Assembly (NCBI GenBank): GCA_031255395.1
Contig: JAIRSQ010000146.1
Span: 1 to 6,550, forward strand
DNA from: Spirochaetaceae bacterium
GTDB lineage: Bacteria; Spirochaetota; Spirochaetia; Treponematales; Breznakiellaceae
Length of the DNA: 6,550 bases
Reading direction: 5' to 3'
The position numbers and the translations under genes are program-made. Of this stretch, positions 1 to 6,500 are shown one piece after another. Position 1 is the stretch's first letter. Each line of letters begins with the position of its first letter. The notes below the pieces were generated by a model. That model was not told the DNA's origin, made no database searches, and worked only from the letters and a program-made list of their open reading frames with translations.

Positions 1-1
1 C

Positions 2-637
2 ATCGCAAGGCGTTACGGCAAAGCGCGTATAGCCGGCATCGCGGCAAATTTCGGCTGTCTTTCTGGCAAAATGCCCGACATTCCGGTCATAAGGCGGCTT
101 TTCGACACCGCCGCCGCGATGCCATGTGAAAACGGCCTGCCGACGCCAATCGTGTCTATTGGCGGCACCGTGGCGTACAACCTGTTCGCGTCGGGGGCAC
201 TGAACGGCGCTGCCTCGGAGTTGCGTATGGGCGAGGGCATATTTCTGGGTTACGACTCCTCGTCGGGATGTCCGTTGGAAGGCTTTAACCGGGATGCATT
301 TACACTGTACGGCGAAATTATCGAAATCCGTGAAAAAACGATCGCGTCCGTCGAAGGGGCAGGGCACACGGCCTTTGGCGGGGATGCCGCGCCGCGCAAA
401 ACCGGACGCCGACGTTGCGCCGTGCTGGACTTTGGCCTGCTAGTGGCATCCATGTACGACCTTGAGCCGCTCGATAAGGCTGTGGAAACGGCAGGCCAAA
501 CCTATGACTTTACGATAGCCGACATCACAGAAAGCCGCGAAACTTACAGGACAGGCGGCTTTATCCCGTTCCGCGTCATGTATGCGGCCTCGGCCCGCGC
601 CTTTTTGAACCCGTATGTGCGGCGCGTGTTGACGTAA
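2..637 (+). CDS. Ornithine/alanine racemase-type PLP enzyme, C-terminal part (5' end off window)
   Basis: This is the C-terminal ~211 residues of a fold-type III, PLP-dependent amino-acid racemase, closest in style to the ornithine racemase (Orr)/YhfX-like branch of the alanine racemase N-domain family. Such enzymes interconvert L- and D-amino acids in the cytoplasm. The frame is open from base 2 with no start, so ~140 residues are probably missing, including the expected PLP lysine; Orr-type proteins are about 350 residues. Visible family signatures are GIAANFGC at residues 12-19 of the fragment, PIVSIGGT near 49-56, ELRMGEG at 73-79 (nt 218-238) followed by FLGYD, then DAFTLYGEI and a C-terminal part with LDF, EPLDKA, DITES and an F-R-x-x-Y-A-A stretch. 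The ATG at 71 is internal, because conserved sequence continues upstream of it. It stops with TAA at 635-637, 13 nt from the end of the convergent minus-strand gene. Family is secure; the substrate (ornithine, alanine or another amino acid) cannot be decided from this part. Confidence 0.85.
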   Translation: MARRYGKARIAGIAANFGCLSGKMPDIPVIRRLFDTAAAMPCENGLPTPIVSIGGTVAYNLFASGALNGAASELRMGEGIFLGYDSSSGCPLEGFNRDAFTLYGEIIEIREKTIASVEGAGHTAFGGDAAPRKTGRRRCAVLDFGLLVASMYDLEPLDKAVETAGQTYDFTIADITESRETYRTGGFIPFRVMYAASARAFLNPYVRRVLT

Positions 638-650
638 CATCCCCGAAAAT

Positions 651-2246
651 CTATTTATAAATGCGGACTCCAATGCCGGCGATAACACCGGTACGTTTAG
701 GGTATTGTTCCGTGTCAATACTGTGATAAGGATGAGAGGCACCGTCATTTGGGCTTCCGTCAATATCTGTCCAATATGAAAAAACCATGCCCGCTTCAAA
801 AGATATTTCTAACGGCAATTTACTAAGACGGTGCGTGATGTTTCCCTTGATTATATGAAACCACTGGTACGCCCCGTCGTGCAGAAAGAATTTACGCAGA
901 CGGCGGTCATCACTTCTGTCGTTTCCTGTAAGTTCCGACAGATAGGAACTGCCGTCAACCGCTCGCCCGCCATAATCGGCGCCGTGCCGTATCATCTGGA
1001 ATTTGGCGTTTACCCGTGTACCTCCCGTGAGCATGGTTTGAAACCGTAACTTTATCTCATCGGAATTTGGCGGCAGATAGTAGCCAAGACCGTATCCATG
1101 ATTTGTATACGCCTCCTCCATTGGGACGGGATACCAGGGGACGTCTGTCTTTTGGTGAGTGTAACAATAGGGTTCAATTTTTGTATAGCTAATATCCAAT
1201 GACGCAAACGGCAGCATGGGCAACAAAATATCCAGACCGCACTGCCATGCGTACATTTCCCGGTCAAGTATAAAAAAGTTTTTTTCAAAATTCATTTCGT
1301 CAATGAAGAACGAACCCCATACAAAGCCAAGCCCGTTTTTCTTCAGTTTTAGGTTTCCGAAAAAACCAACGTTGTCAAAATCGCCTATATTGTTTTGATA
1401 TAGCACATTGTCTATCAGCGGAAAAAGATATCCAAGCTCGAACCGTTTGGGCCAAACCAAGGTTGTGCCAAAATCAATATGAAAAAAACCGGCAAAGTCA
1501 AAATTTACCAATGAAACCGAAAAAGCGTTTTGAAATGTTTTTGATGACACGTTTATACCGTTCGCGTCGAAATATTCAAGTATTCCGGTAAGGCTGGAAA
1601 AACCAAACCATTGAAAGGGCTGAAATGATAATTCAAAACCAAAAAACGGTTGGGCGGCTTCGTTTAGCACAAGACTGCTACCTTGGTTCATGGCCGCCCA
1701 TTCCCGTCTTTTTCTGCCCAAACTCCAAAACAGCCTGCTATCAAACATCAGGCCGGATATTTCATATAACGAGCTAAAACCGATTGAAGCGGTGTCAGGC
1801 CAACCGCTTGGTCCGTCTGAGTCCAGTTCATTAATTGGAAAGACAAAGCCGTCCCAGCGCCCGCTATAGGCGTATGGGAAATATGACAGCGGGCTTCCGT
1901 ATATATCGGCGTTTTCATTCCCGCCAACTTTGTATTGGTACTTTCCCAAATATGGGCGCTTGGCAGATAACAGACCTACACCGATTTCAAAGGAATATGA
2001 AAAAGCATTTCCCACATCACCCCTGATGCGGGCGTCCAACCACATATCGAATCCGCCATAAAATTCGTTTTGTTCAAAATAGGCCGCGCCAGAACCGCTC
2101 AACCGGGAAGAAACGCCGATTTCAGCGGAGAATTTTGTTCCGTTACCTGTCTCGGTCCGAGCTTCTAATATCCCGCGGGACAAATCAAAACCGCTGTATG
2201 TCTCGGCATGGATAAATACCGGCAAAGAACCCGTTATCAATATCAA
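651..2246 (-). CDS. Exported outer-membrane beta-barrel protein, Wzi-like (candidate phase-variable)
   Basis: A ~530-residue protein rich in F, Y, W and G with alternating polar/hydrophobic segments throughout, as expected of an outer-membrane beta-barrel. A core with LGRKRREW at residues 176-183 and SSLVLNEAAQPF at 190-201 (about nt 1644-1721) resembles the pattern of the Wzi capsule-assembly family (glycine/arginine strand, W, then S-L-x-L-x-x-x-A-x-P). Wzi proteins bind capsule polysaccharide at the cell surface; that function is not shown here. The C-terminus, GIGVRIYK, has an aromatic residue near the end as in many barrels. The start is doubtful. The only conventional start in frame is TTG at 2246, with no good ribosome-binding site, and it leaves only MILITGSLPVFIHA as a signal peptide, lacking a basic n-region. 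The frame stays open upstream to a stop at 2328-2330 and encodes a better signal-peptide front half, but with no start codon. See the poly-G feature. It ends with TAG at 651-653, convergent with the racemase. It could also be an unnamed treponemal barrel family. Confidence 0.75.
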   Translation of the reverse strand: MILITGSLPVFIHAETYSGFDLSRGILEARTETGNGTKFSAEIGVSSRLSGSGAAYFEQNEFYGGFDMWLDARIRGDVGNAFSYSFEIGVGLLSAKRPYLGKYQYKVGGNENADIYGSPLSYFPYAYSGRWDGFVFPINELDSDGPSGWPDTASIGFSSLYEISGLMFDSRLFWSLGRKRREWAAMNQGSSLVLNEAAQPFFGFELSFQPFQWFGFSSLTGILEYFDANGINVSSKTFQNAFSVSLVNFDFAGFFHIDFGTTLVWPKRFELGYLFPLIDNVLYQNNIGDFDNVGFFGNLKLKKNGLGFVWGSFFIDEMNFEKNFFILDREMYAWQCGLDILLPMLPFASLDISYTKIEPYCYTHQKTDVPWYPVPMEEAYTNHGYGLGYYLPPNSDEIKLRFQTMLTGGTRVNAKFQMIRHGADYGGRAVDGSSYLSELTGNDRSDDRRLRKFFLHDGAYQWFHIIKGNITHRLSKLPLEISFEAGMVFSYWTDIDGSPNDGASHPYHSIDTEQYPKRTGVIAGIGVRIYK

Positions 2247-2331
2247 TATCGAAATAAACCTGGTTAGATTAGCAAAACGAAATTGAATAGGGGGGGGGGG
2301 GCTGCGCGGACGACCCGAAAACTGTCTTCAT
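2247..2331 (-). other. Probable 5' extension of the minus-strand barrel gene, frame broken at the G tract
   Basis: Directly upstream of the TTG at 2246, the same frame reads FRFANLTRFISILILITG into the known N-terminus: arginines, then a hydrophobic core, then FIHA before ETYSG. That is a normal signal peptide, so this stretch is probably translated. No ATG, GTG or TTG lies between the tract and the TTG at 2246. The nearest ATG is at 2331-2329. At 12 Cs it reads MKTVFGSSAQ, four prolines, YSISFC and then TAA ending at 2269. At 11 or 14 Cs the same ATG enters the gene's frame through prolines and IQFRF. No clear Shine-Dalgarno precedes this ATG, which weakens the case. Confidence 0.5.
2290..2301. 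repeat. Uninterrupted 12-base poly-G tract, candidate phase-variation switch
   Basis: Twelve consecutive Gs on the + strand (Cs in the sense of the minus-strand gene), 44 nt upstream of that gene's TTG and 170 nt upstream of the divergent + strand gene. Homopolymers this long are prone to slipped-strand mispairing. In Treponema pallidum, poly-G tracts near outer-membrane protein genes such as tpr family members and tp0126 are known to vary in length and alter expression. Here the position would allow translational switching of the minus-strand gene (see the 5' extension feature); an effect on promoter spacing for either gene is the alternative. The true length may also be misread by sequencing. 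Confidence 0.7.
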
Positions 2332-2401
2332 GCTGGATATTCTACATGAGCCGGGGGTAGAACGTCAAGAGGAAATAAGAGCGGGAGTTATGAGTCGTCC
2401 G
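2307..2401. repeat. 8-bp inverted repeat flanking the start of the upstream region
   Basis: CGGACGAC at 2307-2314 is the exact reverse complement of GTCGTCCG at 2394-2401, with 79 bases between the arms. It could be an operator or a long-range stem just beside the poly-G tract, but eight bases can match by chance in a region of this size, so the call is weak. Confidence 0.25.
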
Positions 2402-2457
2402 GGGGATGGGGCATGGGGGCGCTTCTCAAACGTAGCGGGAAAGGCTTATCTTATTAC

Positions 2458-2464
2458 AAAGGAG
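2458..2464 (+). promoter_or_regulatory. Strong ribosome-binding site (AAAGGAG)
   Basis: AAAGGAG followed by a 7-base spacer to the ATG at 2472. It fixes the start of the FadL/PorV-like gene and contrasts with the lack of any comparable site before the minus-strand gene's TTG. Confidence 0.85.
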
Positions 2465-2471
2465 ATCCTAA

Positions 2472-3488
2472 ATGTTCAAGAAAAGCCTGTTTGTTTACAG
2501 TTTTTTGGCCGCCGTTTTGGGACGGGCCTACTGTTACGACGCCGCGCCCTACGGCGAAAATCTTTTTTTGCTAGGGTATCCGGACTTTGTTTCCAGCGCC
2601 GCTTCGACGGCGGGAGGCGGACTGTTTGACGCGGGGCCGCATTCAATAAACATAAATCCCGCGCTGACGGCTCCGTTACAGCGGGTAGCGGCGGAACTGG
2701 GCGGCTCAATTCTGATAACGAAAGAAGACGCGGGTTCGGCCTTCCATGCGGGCGCGCTGTTTCCAAGCCGCTGGGGGGTATGGACAGGCGGTCTGGACGC
2801 GTCGTTTATTCCGGTGCCCATGTCTCCGCCGGGCAACGTCATAAGCGCGCGGTTCGGCTGGGCGCGGGACATCGCGGAAAACCTGTACATTGGAAGCTCC
2901 GTTTTCTTGGGCGGCCTGTTCAGATATAAAAACGATTTTGCGGCGGGATTCGATATAGGATTCGTATACAAGCTGGGAAACTTGGGATTTTTGAAGGACG
3001 CGCGAACGTCCGCCGCTCTTGTCAACATCGGCAAGACTTTTTCCAACGATATTTTCAAAAATTTTCCGGGCATGTTCACGCCAAAGGGCGGTTTCGCCGC
3101 GACTCTGTTTGAATCCGGCAATTTTGCCGCCGGATTTTCCTTCGACGTCTCGCTCCCTTCCTTCCAAAACGCTATACTGGGTTTTGGACTGGATTTCAGC
3201 GTATTGAAAATGATAGTAATTTCAGCGGGCTGGGATATGAGTATCCGGGAATTGGCGGACAATCTCGGGCCGCATACTCCGTTTGTCGGCGTGACGTTCA
3301 AACTTACAAAAAATACAAGTTCCTCCGATATTCTGATGAAACGCGGCTGGGACAAGACGGACATTGACATTTCCGGCGTATACCAGCGTCTGCATGACGA
3401 GACCAGCTTTTTCTCCGCGGGCGTTTCGGCGCATTTCGGCGCCATAGACAAAACTCCGCCCGTTATTGAAATAGGCGAGGCTGAATGA
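2472..3488 (+). CDS. FadL/PorV-like outer-membrane beta-barrel protein
   Basis: A 338-residue exported protein. Residues 1 to ~21-24 form a signal peptide: MFKK basic start, hydrophobic core to AVLG, cleavage around AYC or YDA. The cysteine at 21 follows R-A-Y, which is not a usual lipobox, so a lipoprotein is unlikely. The mature part starts with a glycine/serine-rich segment, then GGLFDAGPHSININPALTAP at about 49-68. The N-P-A element near the mature N-terminus is typical of FadL, PorV/PorQ and the treponemal UPF0164 relatives. The rest is alternating glycine/aromatic strands (for example FGWARDIAENLYIGSSVFLG and FAAGFSFDVSLP), fitting a barrel of roughly 12-14 strands. In these families the barrel carries hydrophobic substrates or serves as a partner for exported proteins; which applies here is unknown. 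It ends in DKTPPVIEIGEAE, which resembles the linker opening each Ig repeat of the next gene. That gene starts 42 nt downstream, same strand and same frame, with two in-frame stops between, so an operon is likely. Confidence 0.75.
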   Translation: MFKKSLFVYSFLAAVLGRAYCYDAAPYGENLFLLGYPDFVSSAASTAGGGLFDAGPHSININPALTAPLQRVAAELGGSILITKEDAGSAFHAGALFPSRWGVWTGGLDASFIPVPMSPPGNVISARFGWARDIAENLYIGSSVFLGGLFRYKNDFAAGFDIGFVYKLGNLGFLKDARTSAALVNIGKTFSNDIFKNFPGMFTPKGGFAATLFESGNFAAGFSFDVSLPSFQNAILGFGLDFSVLKMIVISAGWDMSIRELADNLGPHTPFVGVTFKLTKNTSSSDILMKRGWDKTDIDISGVYQRLHDETSFFSAGVSAHFGAIDKTPPVIEIGEAE

Positions 3489-3497
3489 ACATTTACC

Positions 3498-3514
3498 GCC
3501 GCGAATAAAGCGGC
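3498..3514 (+). other. Short hairpin between the two + strand genes
   Basis: GCCGC (3498-3502) and GCGGC (3510-3514) can form a 5-bp stem with a 7-base loop just after the barrel gene's stop. There is no following U run, so it is not a convincing terminator; at most it may stabilise or separate the two messages. Confidence 0.25.
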
Positions 3515-3520
3515 CGCCGG

Positions 3521-3525
3521 AAGGA
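3521..3525 (+). promoter_or_regulatory. Ribosome-binding site AAGGA for the repeat-protein gene
   Basis: AAGGA with a 5-base spacer to the ATG at 3531. A second in-frame ATG at 3549 has GAGGGGA at 3535-3541 with a 7-base spacer, and gives a cleaner signal peptide starting MKRLP. Sequence alone does not settle which is used. Confidence 0.6.
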
Positions 3526-3530
3526 ATTAA

Positions 3531-6500
3531 ATGAGAGGGGACCAGAATATGAAAAGACTGCCCGCTGTTACAGTTCTGCTGTTGTGTTTTTCGTTTGTAG
3601 CGCCGTTCGCAAACGGGGCCGAAACGCAGACCCCGGCGGAAATTTACATATCGCCTAACAATGACGGCGTTAAAGACACGATGACCGTTCCGTTCCGCAT
3701 AACGGATAAGCGCTATATTGCGGAATGGCGGCTAATAATAACCGACGAAGACGGCGCCGTCGTTCGCGTGATAGCTAACAAGGATACCCGTCCGTCAAGC
3801 CTTACATTTAAGGAATTCTGGCGTTTGATAACGACGCCGAAACAAAGCGTGGCGATTCCTGAAGCCGTGGTCTGGGACGGGACGCTGGATTCGGGGTCGA
3901 CAGCGCCTGACGGCAGATACTTCTACTCGATAGAGGCGGCGGACGACAACGGCAATGTTTCCCGCTCCGAAAAACGGGCGGTGGTTGTTGACTGCGCTCT
4001 GCCCGCGATAGAGCTTGTCCAGCCTTCCGCCTCGGACAAGTTTTTTGGCGAGGGAGCAAAATCATCGATACGGATACAGCAGACAGGCTCGCTGGAAGAT
4101 CTGTGGACAGCGTCTGTCTCCGATACGGCCGATAACGTTGTGCGTTCATGGCGGCTCGCCGGCACCGAACCTGTCAATATTACATGGGACGGACGCGACG
4201 GCAGCGGGATTCCCGTTCCTGACGGCGTTTATTCGTACACGATACGAAGCGTTGACCGGGCCGGCAACGTTTCGCCGGCGGCGCGTATATCCAACATCGT
4301 GTATTCGGGCGACAAACCGGTAACCGGCATGGCCATCAGCGGCAGCCGTTACTTCTCGCCGGACACGAGTCTTTCGTCCGTTCCGCAGTCCGCGGAACAA
4401 GCCGACCGCCGTATAAAGACAATAACGCTGTCCCCGTCGATTCCCGCCCCTTCCGCCGGAAATTCGTTGCAGAGCTGGCGGGTCGAGGTGGTAGATTCCC
4501 TTGCGCAGGTAAAAAGGGTTTACAGCGGCGGCAGCGCAGTGCCCGCCAGCATCGTCTTTGAAGGATTTGACGATTCCGGGAGGCCGCTGGGCGAGGGAAC
4601 GTACAGGGCGCGGCTCACCGCCTCGTACCTGAACGGCTATATTACTCCCGAAAGGCTGTCTCCCGCCTTCATTTTAGACAGAACAAAACCGGAGGCGCGG
4701 CTTAGCATGGACGACAATATTCTTTCGCCGAACGGAGACGGCGACAAGGACACCGTCCTCCTTCACCAGATACTCTCCCGTGAAGATACGCCGTGGCGCG
4801 GAGAGATCGTGAACGGACAGGGCGCCGTGGTGCGCGGCTTCGACCTTGGCGGCAGGCCGGCGTCGGAGATCGCGTGGAACGGACTCTCGGATTCCGGCAC
4901 GCTGTGCCCGGACGGAGACTATACATACCGCGTGCAATGCGCCGATCTTGCCGGAAATTACGCTTCCGTAACCTCGCTTCCGTTCACGCTTGATAACAGC
5001 GCGACAGAACTGATCCTTTCGGCATCGCCCGAAGCGTTTTCCCCGAACGGGGACGGCGTTCAGGATTCCGTAAGGTTTAGCCTGGCTTCCAAGTCGGAAA
5101 GCGGCGTTGTCCAATACCGGCTCGACATAACGGATCAGGCGGGGAATACCTTGCGCTCATTCGCCGGAAACGGCAGTCCGCCCTCTTCCATCGTTTGGGA
5201 CGGCAGGACGGACGGCGGCGCGGCGGCCCCGGACGGGTTTTATTACGCCAAGCTTAGCGCGACCGCGCGGAACGGCAATGTTTCAAACGTTTCCGCTGGG
5301 CCGCTTACGCTCGACACAATGCCGCCAAAGGCGGTTGTCAACGCGCCGTACCTGCTCTTCGACCCGGAGCCGGATTCAGAGCGAAAGACAGTCCCGCTCG
5401 CGATAGCGACAGACCCGGAAAAGCTGTGGACAGGTGCCATACTGCCGGAAGGGGCGCGGCAGGGTACCGCTCCCGTAAGAAATTTTGTATGGTACGACGG
5501 CGCGGCGCCGTCGTTTGAATGGGACGGCACGGACGATTCCGGGAACGTCGTGCCGGACGGAGTTTACCGCTTTACGCTGTCGGCCCGGGACCCGGCGGGC
5601 AACCGCGTAGAGGTCGAGCTTGCCGGCCTAACGGTGGACACCCGGCCTGTCCGCGCTTGGATAACTACGCTGCACGAAACGATAGCGCCCAACGGAAACA
5701 AAACAAAGTCCCAAGTGTTTGACATAACGTCAACGCCTGCGGACGGAGTGAGCGGCTGGTCGTTCAAGATACTTAACGCTGAAGAAGCGGCAAGCGGAAC
5801 GGCGGGCAGGGCGGTCATGGAATGGAGCGGCCAGGACGGGAATGTCCCGACAAAATTCGAATGGGACGGCAGACTGCAAGGCGGCGCGGCGGCGGACGGC
5901 GTTTTTATCGGCGTTCTGGAAACCTCGTATTACAGGGGCAGGCGCGTACGCACGGAAAGCCCCGCCTTCGTATGCTCCGCCCAGCCGCCGGTAATATCGG
6001 CTTCGGCGAGCCCCGAATTCTTTAGCCCGGACAACGACGGCACGGACGACGACGCGTTCATATCGCTGAAAGCGTTCTCGTACCTGCCTTTTGACAACTG
6101 GAGTTTCGATGTGTTTGACCCGCAGGGACGCAATGTTTTCTGGAGCGCGTCCGGCAAATCGCAGATTACGCGGCAACTCGTCTGGGACGGCAGGTCGAAA
6201 ACGGGCGAACTGGTTCAGTCAGCGATGGATTATCCTTACGCGTTCACAGTTACGGATGTCGAAGGGCAGAGGTCTAGCGTAACCGGCCTGCTTCGCGTTG
6301 ACGTGCTGGTAGTTCGGGACGGAGACCATCTCAAGATGCAGGTTCCGGCGATAATATTCCGCGCCGACCACGCCGACTTTGTTTCAAAGGCCCAAGACCC
6401 GGCGCAGGGGCTGGAACAGTCCGTCATCGACAACAATATGCGCGTGCTTAGGCGTATAGCCCAAATCCTTAACAAGTTCAAGGATTATACCGTCGTGATC

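Larger units (their letters stand above)
2302..2471. other. Divergent intergenic region, G-rich, no recognisable promoter
   Basis: This is the upstream region of the + strand barrel gene. I see no convincing -35/-10 pair on either strand and no credible small gene. It holds G runs at 2353-2357, 2401-2405, 2408-2411 and 2415-2419, the last three separated by only 2 and 3 bases. It also holds the 8-base inverted arms listed separately. A purine-rich stretch lies at about 2365-2388. Promoters for both genes must lie in or near here, since the genes diverge. Confidence 0.5.

Noticed and set aside
71..637. ATG at 71 as the true start of the racemase
   Set aside because: Conserved family sequence (GIAANFGC) lies upstream in the same frame, so the gene is truncated by the window edge and does not start here.
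638..650. Terminator between the convergent racemase and barrel genes
   Set aside because: The gap is only 13 bases and neither it nor its edges holds a stem followed by a T run.
2523..2536. Possible lipobox in the + strand barrel protein (cysteine 21)
   Set aside because: The preceding residues R-A-Y do not fit even the relaxed spirochaetal lipobox, which needs a small residue just before the cysteine.
2330..2629. 99-codon + strand frame crossing the upstream region
   Set aside because: It overlaps the barrel gene's ribosome-binding site and start in another frame and has no signal or family features.
2549..3451. 300-codon open frame on the minus strand
   Set aside because: It is antisense to the well-supported barrel gene with its strong ribosome-binding site and signal peptide; its translation is serine/proline-rich with no recognisable domain.
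3651..6047. SPNGDG motifs as a type IX secretion sorting domain
   Set aside because: The motifs occur inside repeated Ig-like units and the protein ends in an OmpA-type domain, not in a C-terminal sorting domain; no other secretion component is seen in the window.
3808..6481. Numerous 60-150-codon open frames on both strands inside the repeat-protein gene
   Set aside because: They are shadows of a GC-rich coding region: arginine/proline-rich translations, no ribosome-binding sites, and the + strand frame from 3531 is continuous with clear domains.
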